From an uncultured Dorea sp. (lineage in GTDB: Bacteria > Bacillota > Clostridia > Lachnospirales > Lachnospiraceae): a stretch of 54,325 nucleotides of DNA. Positions 26,158-34,875 of the stretch are shown here, in pieces (position 1 is the first letter of the stretch; each line of letters starts with the position of its first letter). The position numbers and the translations under genes were made by a program. The stretch is from NCBI GenBank assembly GCA_910577685.1, contig CAJTOH010000026.1, forward strand, positions 1 to 54,325, given 5' to 3'. The notes beneath the pieces were generated by a model. It was not told the origin of the DNA, did not search any database, and worked only from the letters and a program-made list of their open reading frames with translations.

Positions 26158-26666
26158 AATAGAATCTCCTTATTCTTTTTGTTGTCGCTCCATTTACATT
26201 CTGCTTCTGCGGAGCAGGCAAAACATGCCCGTGACATCTTATCGCCCCTGTACAGAAGGGTTTCCAAGGGTTCGGCGTTTCCGCGCAGCCGCCGGTGTCC
26301 GCGGATTGCCGTGAGAATCTGCCCTTGTTCATCCGGTGTAAATGCAATTTCTTTGGGCATATCCGCAAGAATCTGCGCCGCCAGCTCTTCACCGGCCGTT
26401 TCGTGGGGGATTCCTGTCTCATACTGCCGGCTCTTGCCTATATCATGGAGGAGGGCCGCCGCGTAGATCAGATCCCGGCTGATTCCAAGATTTCCCTCCA
26501 AGTTCAGGATATAAACGATTCTTGCCGTATCCAGAAGATGGCTCGTCTGATGGCGGCAGAAGATACGGTCTTTTTCAAGTTCGTTAAGCCTTTGGCAGGA
26601 CGAGACGTAGAGGGGATGATGCAGGATGAAACTAAGACGGGGGGAGTTTTGGCCGGCGGCGCTCAT
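26154..26666 (-). CDS. HD-domain phosphohydrolase in the folate operon
   Basis: The 170-residue protein has a single HD domain: RHQTSHLLDTARIVYI (first metal His), LLHDIGKSRQY (HD pair), and later H89- and D-type ligands around IPHETAGEEL and RGDKMSRAC. A C-terminal cysteine cluster (CFACSAEAEC) is visible. Its gene overlaps both folE (upstream) and folP (downstream) by 4 nt, so it is tightly coupled to folate synthesis. A dihydroneopterin triphosphate or monophosphate phosphohydrolase role would fill the missing step but is only inference. Confidence 0.8.
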   Translation of the reverse strand: MSAAGQNSPRLSFILHHPLYVSSCQRLNELEKDRIFCRHQTSHLLDTARIVYILNLEGNLGISRDLIYAAALLHDIGKSRQYETGIPHETAGEELAAQILADMPKEIAFTPDEQGQILTAIRGHRRLRGNAEPLETLLYRGDKMSRACFACSAEAECKWSDNKKNKEILL

Positions 26667-27223
26667 CTTTGACCCAACATCCGGAAGAAACGTTCTTCCA
26701 GTTCCTTGTCGGTCTCAAAAACCCCGCGCCGTGCCAGCGTCACCGTCTTGCTCCCCGGCTTCTTAATCCCGCGCATGGACATACACATATGCTCTGCTTC
26801 TGCCATAACAAGCACGCCCTTTGGCGCCATATGTTTCATGAGCGCGTCGGCGATCTGGCCGGTTAGCTGTTCCTGAAGCTGTAAGCGTCTTGCGAATACC
26901 TCCACCGTCCTGGCAAGTTTACTCAGGCCTACCACCTTGCCGTTTGGAATATAGGCAATGTGTACTTTCCCATAGAAGGGAAGCAGGTGATGTTCACAGG
27001 TGGAATAGAAGGTGATGTCCCGCTCGATCACCATCTCGCTGCTGTCAACGCAGAATGTCCGGCTTAGATGTTCGCCGGCATCCTCCTCCATTCCGCCGAA
27101 GATTTCCCCATACATCCTTGCGATACGGTCCGGAGTGTCAAGAAGCCCTTCGCGGGAAAGGTCCTCGCCGATTCCCTCCAATAGAAGACGGACCGCCTGT
27201 TTGATTTTGCTTTGATTTACCAT
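26663..27223 (-). CDS. folE: GTP cyclohydrolase I
   Basis: The 186-residue enzyme has the zinc ligands in STCEHHLLPFYGKVHIAY and MCMSMRGIKKPGS, plus the conserved GLSKLARTVEVFARRLQLQEQLT. It opens GTP to 7,8-dihydroneopterin triphosphate, the first step of folate synthesis. A 54-nt gap separates it from folC, with AAGGAT before the ATG. Confidence 0.97.
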   Translation of the reverse strand: MVNQSKIKQAVRLLLEGIGEDLSREGLLDTPDRIARMYGEIFGGMEEDAGEHLSRTFCVDSSEMVIERDITFYSTCEHHLLPFYGKVHIAYIPNGKVVGLSKLARTVEVFARRLQLQEQLTGQIADALMKHMAPKGVLVMAEAEHMCMSMRGIKKPGSKTVTLARRGVFETDKELEERFFRMLGQR

Positions 27224-27277
27224 AATATTATATCCTTAAAAAATGAAATTAAATTTTACGTATACTTCAGGTACGGA

Positions 27278-28576
27278 CTAAGCAGATAAGGATTCTAAGT
27301 CCGACATGACCTGCCCGAGATAGGAGAGAGAACCAAAAGACAGGATGACGTCGTCCTTATGGGCCTCTGCGAGGGCATTTTCCACCGCCGACCTGACGCT
27401 TCCCGCAGCCTGTACGGGAATCCCGGTTTTACAATGCCGCCTCATAACCTCGGCAAGCTCTGCCGCCGGAAATGTCCGCGCGGTATCGGGAAGATCTACG
27501 GTATATACGGATTTGGCCAGAGGTCCCATGATGCCGGCGATTTTCTCGTATTCTTTGTCCCGGAATACCCCCATGATATAGATCAAAGACTTATCCGGGA
27601 AATAGACCTCCAAGGTCTCCTTAAGCCTTTTGGCAGCCTCTTCGTTGTGCGCCCCGTCTATAATGAAGAGAGGCCTCTTCCTGAGGACAGTAAAACGGCC
27701 GGGCCAGACAGTCTCCTTAAGTCCTTGCCGCACCGCCTCCTCCGTAATGCAAAAGCCCTTTGCCCGAAGCGCTTTGATAGCCTCAAGCGCGGTAACGACA
27801 TTGTCCGGCTGGTATCTTCCCGGGAGGGGGCAGCGCAGATTATCCCATTCTTTGTAAGAAATAATCTGTCCGTCGAAGCTTTCTGCCAGCAATCCGGCCT
27901 GCTCCATATCCGCGGTGACAACGGGACAGCCAAGCTCTCTGGCTTTCTTTGCTAAAACCTGTTCCACGTCCGGACGCTGCCTCGAAGTGACAACGGTGCA
28001 TCCCGGTTTGATGATTCCTGATTTTACGGCGGCGATCTCTTCCGGGGAATTCCCGAGAATCCCCATGTGGTCTAGGCTGACGGAAGTAAAGACGGCCAGA
28101 AGAGTTGATTTTATGACGTTGGTGGCGTCCGTCGCGCCGCCAAGCCCGCACTCCAATACCACCAAGTCGCAACCCTGTTCTTTGAAATATAAAAAAGCTA
28201 TTGCTGTCTCTGCTTCGAATACAGTCGGGCTTGTCTCGCCGGCTGCCTCCATACGGGCAATAGCTTCTTTGACCAACGCGGTCAATCTGGCAAACGCATC
28301 TCTTGGTATCCATTGTCCGTCTACCTGAATCCGTTCCAGATAGGAAACTACTGTCGGCGAGAGATATCGTCCGACTCTGTATCCTGCTTTACTTAAAATA
28401 GTGGAGGTGTATGCAAGTACAGAGCCTTTGCCGTTGGTTCCGGCAATGTGAATGAACTTAAGTTCATCCTCCGGATGATCAAGTTCGCACAACAGCTTGT
28501 GAATCGTACCAAGACCAAGTACACTTCCGTATTTCGACACCTTGTCCAAATATACCCTTGCTTCTTTATAGGTCAC
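27278..28576 (-). CDS. folC: Folylpolyglutamate synthase / dihydrofolate synthase
   Basis: The 432-residue Mur-ligase-type enzyme has P-loop HIAGTNGKGSVLAY, then SPTVVSYLERIQV, LECGLGGATDATNVI, SLDHMGILGNS, and FIIDGAHNEEAAK. It adds glutamate to (dihydro)folate. A longer frame starts at 28642, but TTGTCC/TATGAT promoter boxes lie inside it (28614-28642). A GTG at 28576 has AAAGGA 8 nt upstream and begins VTYKEARVYLDKVSKYG, the usual FolC opening, so that start is preferred. Confidence 0.93.
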   Translation of the reverse strand: MTYKEARVYLDKVSKYGSVLGLGTIHKLLCELDHPEDELKFIHIAGTNGKGSVLAYTSTILSKAGYRVGRYLSPTVVSYLERIQVDGQWIPRDAFARLTALVKEAIARMEAAGETSPTVFEAETAIAFLYFKEQGCDLVVLECGLGGATDATNVIKSTLLAVFTSVSLDHMGILGNSPEEIAAVKSGIIKPGCTVVTSRQRPDVEQVLAKKARELGCPVVTADMEQAGLLAESFDGQIISYKEWDNLRCPLPGRYQPDNVVTALEAIKALRAKGFCITEEAVRQGLKETVWPGRFTVLRKRPLFIIDGAHNEEAAKRLKETLEVYFPDKSLIYIMGVFRDKEYEKIAGIMGPLAKSVYTVDLPDTARTFPAAELAEVMRRHCKTGIPVQAAGSVRSAVENALAEAHKDDVILSFGSLSYLGQVMSDLESLSA

Positions 28577-28613
28577 GTTCTCGTTTCCTTTCGTTATATT
28601 TTCATCGGTGTTT

Positions 28614-28642
28614 ATCATATCATTAAAATTGGATTTGGACAA
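28614..28642 (-). promoter_or_regulatory. Promoter of the folate operon
   Basis: On the minus strand TTGTCC (28637-28642) and TATGAT (28614-28619) are 17 bp apart. The implied start lies about 30 nt before the GTG of folC. No folate (THF) riboswitch pattern is visible here. Confidence 0.6.
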
Positions 28643-28714
28643 GAGAATTTGGAAAATAAGATTTTGGCTGTTATAAAAAGGCGAAAAAAATGTTGAAAAA
28701 AGTTAGAAAGGATA

Positions 28715-28743
28715 TTGACAAGAAGAGGGGAATATTGTATAGT
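28715..28743 (+). promoter_or_regulatory. Promoter of tRNA-Thr
   Basis: TTGACA (28715-28720) and TATAGT (28738-28743) are 17 bp apart, giving a strong sigma-A type promoter 24 nt before the tRNA. Confidence 0.8.
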
Positions 28744-28767
28744 ATCAATGTTGCATATCACATGTAT

Positions 28768-28840
28768 GCTGCCTTGGCTCAGTCGGTAGAGCGTCGCCTT
28801 GGTAAGGCGGAGGTCGGCGGTTCAATTCCGCTAGGCAGCT
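28768..28840 (+). tRNA. tRNA-Thr (anticodon GGT)
   Basis: Cloverleaf: acceptor GCTGCCT / AGGCAGC, D stem GCTC/GAGC, anticodon stem TCGCC/GGCGG with loop TTGGTAA (anticodon GGT, reading ACC and ACT), and T arm GGCGG-TTCAATT-CCGCT. Discriminator T; the 3' CCA is not encoded. Confidence 0.95.
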
Positions 28841-28845
28841 TTGAG

Positions 28846-28873
28846 AAGCCCTTGTTATTCAAGGGCTTTTTTT
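28846..28873 (+). terminator. Terminator of tRNA-Thr
   Basis: AAGCCCTTG (28846-28854) pairs with CAAGGGCTT (28860-28868), followed by a T-run to 28873. It is a classic intrinsic terminator directly after the tRNA. Confidence 0.9.
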
Positions 28874-28953
28874 AATAGACACATTAGAATTCAGGCTTTG
28901 CTACGAAGGAGGAAGGGCGGCGGGGCCGGGATCAAAGAAGAGGGGGATAAGAC

Positions 28954-29664
28954 GTGCCATCATTTTTAGAAGATCTGTCTAAGTTCCGCGGAACAGGGGA
29001 ACGAAACGCACAGGGACAATCGCTGGAAGATTTTCTGGCGGCATATGATCCGGGTGAATATGAGTCGCCGAGCTGTACGACGGACGCGGTTATATTTGCG
29101 CATCCGGGGAAGCCTGACCCGTCTTTGGAAGGGCTGCGCCTTCTTATGGTAAAGAGGGGCAATCATCCCTGTATCGGGGCGTGGGCGCTGCCGGGAGGCT
29201 TCGTCAATATGAGGGAGGATCTGGCGGACACGGCAAGAAGAGAGTTGGAAGAAGAGACCGGGGTTTTGGATCTTGTAATGGAACAGATCGCTACCTACGG
29301 AAATTACGACAGGGACCCGAGGTCACGGGTTATCACGACGGCGTATATGGCGCTGGTGGACGAAAGCAAGGTCACGGTCACGGCCGGCGACGACGCGGCG
29401 GACGCGGCGTGGTGCAATGTGCGTCTCGAATTGCTTTCAGAAGGACAGGAAGGCGGCAGGACGAAGAACAGATACGCCCTGTATCTGGAGAATCAAAGCA
29501 GAGGATTGGATACCAAGGCTGTGGTTGAGGAAGAGATACGAAGGGACGGATTGATCAGGGAGCGGAATTATACCGTGGTAGATCAGGGATTGACGGCGGC
29601 AGACCATGGGGCGATTATTACGCAGGCGCTGCTGATTTTAAAGAAGCGGTCAGGATACGTTTAG
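28954..29664 (+). CDS. Nudix hydrolase (ADP-ribose pyrophosphatase-like)
   Basis: The 236-residue protein starts at a GTG with GAGGGGG 8 nt upstream. The Nudix box GX5EX7REUXEEXGU is intact, from GGFVNMRED to RRELEEETGV (about residues 87-110). The following NYDRDPRSRVITTAYMALV is typical of NUDIX proteins of the ADP-ribose/NrtR type. A C-terminal region of about 80 residues may act as a small extra domain. It is monocistronic. The exact substrate is not shown. Confidence 0.85.
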   Translation: MPSFLEDLSKFRGTGERNAQGQSLEDFLAAYDPGEYESPSCTTDAVIFAHPGKPDPSLEGLRLLMVKRGNHPCIGAWALPGGFVNMREDLADTARRELEEETGVLDLVMEQIATYGNYDRDPRSRVITTAYMALVDESKVTVTAGDDAADAAWCNVRLELLSEGQEGGRTKNRYALYLENQSRGLDTKAVVEEEIRRDGLIRERNYTVVDQGLTAADHGAIITQALLILKKRSGYV

Positions 29665-29752
29665 TAAAGAGAAAACGACCTTGTTTCGTCATATTTTTTA
29701 TGATAAGATAGGGGACATAATGTTAGGTAAGTTTCTATAAGGAGGAGCAATA

Positions 29753-31420
29753 ATGGGAGAAGAGACAGTTTCCAGAAATTTTATTGAACAAGAGATAGAT
29801 AAGGACCTCGCCGAGGGCGTATATTCCGAGGTCTGCACCAGATTTCCGCCGGAGCCGAACGGATATCTCCATATCGGACACGCCAAGTCCATCCTGCTGA
29901 ATTCCGGTTTGGCCAGAAAGTATAACGGAACCTTTCATCTGCGGTTCGACGACACGAACCCGACGAAGGAGGATATGGAATTTGTGGAGTCCATCAAGGA
30001 AGACGTAAAGTGGCTTGGGGCGGACTGGAAGGATCATCTGTATTTTGCTTCGGATTATTTTGAAGTGATGTATGAATGTGCGGTCAAACTGATCAAGAAG
30101 GGGAAGGCTTTCGTCTGCGACCTAAGCGCCGACGAGATCAGGGAATACAGGGGAACGCTGACGGAGCCGGGAAAGAACAGCCCTTACCGCGAACGAAGCC
30201 CGGAGGAGAACCTGCGTCTGTTTGAGGAGATGAGGGACGGAAAAGTCAAAGACGGGGAGAAGGTGCTGCGCGCCAAGATCGACATGGCGTCCCCGAATAT
30301 CAACATGCGCGATCCGGTTATCTACCGTGTGGCCCATATGGCGCATCACAATACGGGGGATCGGTGGTGTATCTATCCTATGTATGATTTTGCCCACCCC
30401 ATTGAGGATGCCGTTGAGAAGATTACCCATTCGATCTGTACGTTGGAATTCGAGGATCATCGGCCGCTCTATGACTGGGTAGTGAAGGAGTGCGGGTTTA
30501 ACCCCGCGCCGCGCCAGATCGAATTCGCCAAGCTGTACCTGACCAATGTGGTGACGGGAAAGAGGTATATTAAGAAGCTAGTGACGGACGGGATCGTGGA
30601 CGGATGGGACGACCCAAGGCTTGTGTCGATTGCGGCGTTAAGGAGAAGGGGATTTACGCCGGAATCCCTTCAGATGTTTATCGATATGTGCGGCGTGTCC
30701 AAGAGTCAGAGTTCCGTGGATTATGCCATGCTTGAATACTGTATCCGCGAGGATTTGAAACTTAAACGCCCCCGTATGATGGCCGTGCTGGATCCGATTA
30801 AGCTGGTGATCGACAATTATCCGGAAGGAGAGACGGAGTATCTGGAGGTGGAGAACAATCTGGAGAATCCTGAGCTTGGGATGCGTAAACTGCCGTTTTG
30901 CCGGGAGTTATACATTGAGCGGGAGGATTTTATGATTGAGCCTCCTAAGAAGTATTTCCGTTTGTTCCCGGGGAACGAAGTGCGCCTGATGCATGCCTAC
31001 TTTGTAAGATGCGTAAGTTTCGAGACGGACGCCGACGGCAGAGTGACGGTGGTACACTGCATTTACGACCCGGAGACGAAGTGCGGCACAGGGTTTACCG
31101 GGCGGAAGGTGAAAGGGACGATCCACTGGGTGGCGGCTCCTTACGCAAAAAAGGCGGAGGTGCGCCTGTATGAGAACCTGGTGGACGAGGAGAAGGGGGT
31201 CTACAACAAAGAGGACGGCTCTTTGAACCTGAATCCCAATTCTCTGGAGGTCCGTAAGGAATGTTATGTGGAGGATAGTTTTGCCGAGGCAAAAGGATGC
31301 GACAGTTTTCAGTTTGTAAGAAACGGGTATTTCTGCATTGATTCTAAGGATTCCTCGCCGGATGCCCTTGTATTTAACCGGATTGTTTCCTTGAAGAGTT
31401 CGTTTAAGCTGCCGAAATAG
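29753..31420 (+). CDS. glnS: Glutaminyl-tRNA synthetase
   Basis: The 555-residue class I enzyme has FPPEPNGYLHIGHAK (HIGH motif) and LRFDDTNPTKED, then the C-terminal anticodon-binding barrels starting around RPRMMAVLDPIKLVI. It charges tRNA-Gln with glutamine. The usual MSKRK (KMSKS-type) loop is replaced by VTGKRYIKKL before VDGWDDPRL. AAGGAGGAG lies ahead of the ATG. A MocR regulator follows 14 nt downstream. Confidence 0.95.
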   Translation: MGEETVSRNFIEQEIDKDLAEGVYSEVCTRFPPEPNGYLHIGHAKSILLNSGLARKYNGTFHLRFDDTNPTKEDMEFVESIKEDVKWLGADWKDHLYFASDYFEVMYECAVKLIKKGKAFVCDLSADEIREYRGTLTEPGKNSPYRERSPEENLRLFEEMRDGKVKDGEKVLRAKIDMASPNINMRDPVIYRVAHMAHHNTGDRWCIYPMYDFAHPIEDAVEKITHSICTLEFEDHRPLYDWVVKECGFNPAPRQIEFAKLYLTNVVTGKRYIKKLVTDGIVDGWDDPRLVSIAALRRRGFTPESLQMFIDMCGVSKSQSSVDYAMLEYCIREDLKLKRPRMMAVLDPIKLVIDNYPEGETEYLEVENNLENPELGMRKLPFCRELYIEREDFMIEPPKKYFRLFPGNEVRLMHAYFVRCVSFETDADGRVTVVHCIYDPETKCGTGFTGRKVKGTIHWVAAPYAKKAEVRLYENLVDEEKGVYNKEDGSLNLNPNSLEVRKECYVEDSFAEAKGCDSFQFVRNGYFCIDSKDSSPDALVFNRIVSLKSSFKLPK

Positions 31421-31434
31421 GGCAGGGCTTGTTC

Positions 31435-32832
31435 ATGAACGAATTAACAATGAACTTGAAGAGCCATTCTAAAATTCCGCTTTATGAACAGATCTACGGC
31501 TATATTAAGACCGACATCCAAAGCGGTAGGATAGGATATCGGGAGAAGCTGCCGTCGACCCGGGCGTTATCGAAGCATTTGGAGGTCAGCAGGAGTACCG
31601 TGGAGCTTGCCTATGAGCAGCTTTTATCGGAAGGATACATTGAGGCTGAGCCATACAGGGGCTATTTTGTGGCGCAGACGGAAGAACTCTACTGCTTTAA
31701 AAAGGAGAGGGTGCAGCCTACCCTCCCGAAGGAGGAAAAGAAGAAGTACAGGTATGATTTTTCCCCCAACGGGGTAGATTTGCGGAGTTTTCCCTACAAT
31801 GCGTGGCGGAAGCTGTCCAAGGATATCCTGATGGATGACCGGACGGAATTATTCCGTTCGGGAGATTCCAAAGGGGAGTACGGCTTCCGCGAGGCGATCG
31901 GCAGCTATCTCCATCAGGCGAGAGGGGTGAACTGTTCGCCGGATCAGATTATCGTGGGTGCGGGGAGCGATTATATCCTGATGCTTTTGAGCATGGTCCT
32001 TGGGAAGGAGCATAGGATTGCCTTTGAGGATCCCGCCTATAAGCAGGCGTACCGCATGGCCAACGCCCTGTCCTATGAAACGGTTCCCGTATCTCTGGAT
32101 AAGAACGGGATGATGGTTTCCGCATTAGAGGAGTCCGGGGCGGATATTGCGTATGTGACTCCCTCCCACCAGTATCCCACGGGGACGGTAATGCCGATTA
32201 ACCGGAGGATGGAGCTGCTTAGGTGGGCGTTGAAAGGGGAGGGGCGGTATATCGTAGAGGACGACTATGACAGCGAGTACCGCTATAAAGGCAAACCGAT
32301 TCCCGCCCTGCAGGGGTATGACGCCCATGAGAAGGTCGTCTATCTGGGTACGTTTTCCCGGTCGGTGGCTCCGGCAATCCGCCTCAGCTATATGGTGCTG
32401 CCGCAGCCCCTTATGGAAGAATATGAAAGAAAAAATGGCTTCGTACACACTACCGTTTCCAAGGTAGACCAGTTGATTATGCAGAGATTTCTCGAAGAAG
32501 GGTATTATGAACGGCATCTGAATAAGACGAGGGCGCTGTATAAGAGCCGCCATGACCTGCTGTTAGACGGCCTTAAGCCTATGTCGGATATTCTGACTGT
32601 TTCCGGGGAACATGCGGGGGTGCATCTGCTTCTTACGTTTCGGAACGGAATGACGGAAGGGGAGCTTATCAAAAGGGCGGCTAAGGAAGAGATCCGTGTG
32701 TATGGGCTGTCGGATTACCGGATTCGGGAGACAGGGGAGGAAAAGCCGACGATACTGCTTGGCTATGCGAACCTGACGGAAGAGCAGATCAGGGACGCCG
32801 TGAAGATATTGGAGGGATGTTTCCGCCGCTGA
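31435..32832 (+). CDS. MocR/PdxR-type GntR regulator with aminotransferase-like domain
   Basis: The 465-residue protein has an N-terminal GntR HTH (about residues 10-75; PLYEQIYGYIKTDIQSG and STRALSKHLEVSRSTVELAYEQLLSEGYI) and a class I aminotransferase fold. The PLP-lysine loop, usually GTFSKxLxPxLR, reads GTFSRSVAPAIRLSYMVLP, so the Schiff-base Lys is Arg; the DDYDSEYRY loop is retained. These proteins often control vitamin B6 or amino-acid genes. Start is ATG at 31435. Whether it still binds PLP non-covalently is unknown. Confidence 0.88.
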   Translation: MNELTMNLKSHSKIPLYEQIYGYIKTDIQSGRIGYREKLPSTRALSKHLEVSRSTVELAYEQLLSEGYIEAEPYRGYFVAQTEELYCFKKERVQPTLPKEEKKKYRYDFSPNGVDLRSFPYNAWRKLSKDILMDDRTELFRSGDSKGEYGFREAIGSYLHQARGVNCSPDQIIVGAGSDYILMLLSMVLGKEHRIAFEDPAYKQAYRMANALSYETVPVSLDKNGMMVSALEESGADIAYVTPSHQYPTGTVMPINRRMELLRWALKGEGRYIVEDDYDSEYRYKGKPIPALQGYDAHEKVVYLGTFSRSVAPAIRLSYMVLPQPLMEEYERKNGFVHTTVSKVDQLIMQRFLEEGYYERHLNKTRALYKSRHDLLLDGLKPMSDILTVSGEHAGVHLLLTFRNGMTEGELIKRAAKEEIRVYGLSDYRIRETGEEKPTILLGYANLTEEQIRDAVKILEGCFRR

Positions 32833-32932
32833 GGCAAAACTTGGCGGAATGTCCCGGCGGAACAGATTTCACTGCATAATTGGAACTTGATATCAGCTTC
32901 CTTCATAGTTTATAGAGAAGGGAGCGATTTTT

Positions 32933-33907
32933 ATGAGTATGAATGGAATAGATATCAGCAGATGGCAGTCGGGAATTGATCTCGGGGCGGTTCCCTGCGA
33001 GTTTGTCGTTATAAAGGCGACAGAGGGAACCACATACGTAAACCCGTACTGCGACCGGCATTTCCAGCAGGCAGCGAAACTTGGGAAGAAGTTAGGCGTT
33101 TACCATTTCGCAGGCGGTAAAGACGCGGCCGCGGAAGCGGAGTATTTTGTAAAAAACGTAAGAGGATACATCAAAAAGGCGGTCTTGGTACTGGATTTCG
33201 AGATACAGGACATGGGAAACGGGGCCGTCTGGTCGAAGCAGTGGCTTGACAGGGTTTATGAGCTGACGAAGGTAAAACCGTTGATCTATATGAGTAACTA
33301 TCTGGCAAATCATCTTGATTGGAGCGCGGTGGCGAATGGGGGATATCCTCTGTGGAACGCGTATTACTATGCTTACGGTACGCCCATGGGCTACAATCCT
33401 GATGCGCCGCTTCCGGAAAGACTTGGGGCATGGGGGAAGGCCTTGCTGTATCAGTACACCTCTGAGGGAAGGCTTCCGGGATATGACGGTTATCTGGATC
33501 TTGACGTATTCTATGGAGAGCCAAGAGATTGGGACCGTTATGCAGGAAAAGAGGGCGAGACACCGGACCCTCCGAAGCCCGATCCTACGCCGCAGCCGAC
33601 GGTCGCTTACCGGGTACGGCCCGGGGATACGCTTAGTAAAATTGCCGGCAGATACGGAACTACGGCGGCGGTACTGGCGCAGTTAAACGGGATTGCGAAT
33701 CCGAACCTGATCTATGCGGGACAGGTGATCCGGATTCCCGTTGGTTCTACCCATCCGGTGGAGCCGACGTATTATGTGGTAAGGCGGGGGGATACGCTGA
33801 GCGGGATTGCAAAACGGTTTGGTACGACATATCAGCGGTTGATGCAGATCAATGGGATCCGGAACCCCAACCTAATCTATGCGGGGCAGAGGCTGCGGAT
33901 TAACTGA
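32933..33907 (+). CDS. GH25 lysozyme with two LysM domains
   Basis: The 324-residue protein has a GH25 domain (about residues 4-200; NGIDISRWQSG and VLDFEIQD, where the DxE acids are catalytic), a Pro-rich linker (TPDPPKPDPTPQPT), and two LysM repeats (YRVRPGDTLSKIAGRYG and YYVVRRGDTLSGIAKRFG) that bind peptidoglycan. No signal peptide is present, so it may be released by lysis, as phage endolysins are, or exported by another route. AGAAGGGAG lies 8 nt upstream of the ATG. No other phage gene is nearby. Confidence 0.95.
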   Translation: MSMNGIDISRWQSGIDLGAVPCEFVVIKATEGTTYVNPYCDRHFQQAAKLGKKLGVYHFAGGKDAAAEAEYFVKNVRGYIKKAVLVLDFEIQDMGNGAVWSKQWLDRVYELTKVKPLIYMSNYLANHLDWSAVANGGYPLWNAYYYAYGTPMGYNPDAPLPERLGAWGKALLYQYTSEGRLPGYDGYLDLDVFYGEPRDWDRYAGKEGETPDPPKPDPTPQPTVAYRVRPGDTLSKIAGRYGTTAAVLAQLNGIANPNLIYAGQVIRIPVGSTHPVEPTYYVVRRGDTLSGIAKRFGTTYQRLMQINGIRNPNLIYAGQRLRIN

Positions 33908-33974
33908 GGGTATGACGCGGGAATTATCTCCCCCATCGGTACAAAAAAATCAAAAAGAAGAGCGGTATAACCTT

Positions 33975-33993
33975 AACGGCTATGCCGTTTTTT
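33975..33993 (+). terminator. Terminator after the lysozyme gene
   Basis: AACGGC-TAT-GCCGTT (33975-33989) with a following T-run. A tight 6-bp stem with a 3-nt loop. Confidence 0.75.
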
Positions 33994-34042
33994 GTTTTGT
34001 GATATTTACGGCGGTTTAGAAGCGGAAAAAAGAAGAACTTTT

Positions 34043-34108
34043 ACGTTTACGACGGATTTATACCCATTTAAGAAAAAAATGAGAATAGGGATTCAAATTG
34101 TTTATAAT
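34043..34108 (+). promoter_or_regulatory. LytTR-type direct-repeat operator and -10 of the ABC permease gene
   Basis: Direct repeats ACGTTTACG (34043-34051) and CCATTTAAG (34064-34072) start 21 bp apart, the spacing of AgrA/LytTR sites. The -10 box TATAAT is at 34103-34108, with no good -35 box, as expected for an activated promoter. A matching pair sits before the ATPase gene (37583-37649). Confidence 0.65.
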
Positions 34109-34137
34109 GGGAATAAATCGAAAGGAGAGACATAGTT

Positions 34138-34863
34138 ATGAAAAGGACAATAAACATTACGATGCTGGAACTGACAAAAATACTGAAAAAAAGAGAATTT
34201 CTGTTCGGCCTGATTATGGTGCTTATCATGGGAGGCGGAATGACATACGGTGCGTATGCGTTTCCTGATAGTTTTGGAGTCAGCAATGTAATCGCGTTTT
34301 TCGGAAACTTTTCCAGTATTTTAATCATGTTTTTGGCAGTAAAGAGTTTAGGAGAAGAATTTGATTTAAAAACAGCGACGTTTGTTTTTACCTCAAGAAG
34401 CAGCAGAATCCAGATCATTATTGCAAAAATCGTGAGCGTAACCATTGTCAATATGTTGATTGGTTTATGTGGCGGGATTTTGTATGACGCTGCATTGGTG
34501 ATCTGCAGACAGCCATGGACAGTACCTATGCTGTTGGGAACCATTGGAAAAGAAATCCTGATATATATGGTTTATGGTTTTGCCATAGGCGCGACGGCAG
34601 TGATGGTCACATGCTTTTACAATACAACCATAACGCCTCTTATTTATCTGATCGTACTGTTTTGGGTAATGCCGGGTCTTTTACAGATGATCGGACAGAA
34701 AATAAGGGCGCTTGGAAAAGTATTGGATTATGTGCTGTTCTGCCTGTCTGACCAATTCCTGATGTATCAGGATTGGAGTATCAAAAATATTACGGTATTT
34801 TTGGTCACAGGTATTGCATTTACAATCATCGCCATGACTGTTTTACAAAAGAAAGATTTGTAA
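34138..34863 (+). CDS. ABC-2 permease of a BcrAB-type exporter
   Basis: The 241-residue protein has about six membrane segments; the N-terminal cytoplasmic ILKKREFLFGLIMVLIM starts the first. It resembles BcrB-like or lantibiotic-resistance permeases. AAAGGAGAG lies 10 nt upstream. Its ATPase is probably the gene at 37703, which shares the same operator, even though two kinase genes on the other strand lie between them. Confidence 0.8.
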   Translation: MKRTINITMLELTKILKKREFLFGLIMVLIMGGGMTYGAYAFPDSFGVSNVIAFFGNFSSILIMFLAVKSLGEEFDLKTATFVFTSRSSRIQIIIAKIVSVTIVNMLIGLCGGILYDAALVICRQPWTVPMLLGTIGKEILIYMVYGFAIGATAVMVTCFYNTTITPLIYLIVLFWVMPGLLQMIGQKIRALGKVLDYVLFCLSDQFLMYQDWSIKNITVFLVTGIAFTIIAMTVLQKKDL

Positions 34864-34875
34864 GAAGCAGGATTT

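Noticed and set aside
28577..28720. THF riboswitch before folC
   Set aside because: No matching conserved loops are visible; only promoter boxes were seen.
30640..30720. VSKSQ in GlnRS as the KMSKS motif
   Set aside because: It follows VDGWDDPRL and the loop in question lies before it; the segment aligns with a downstream region of the family.
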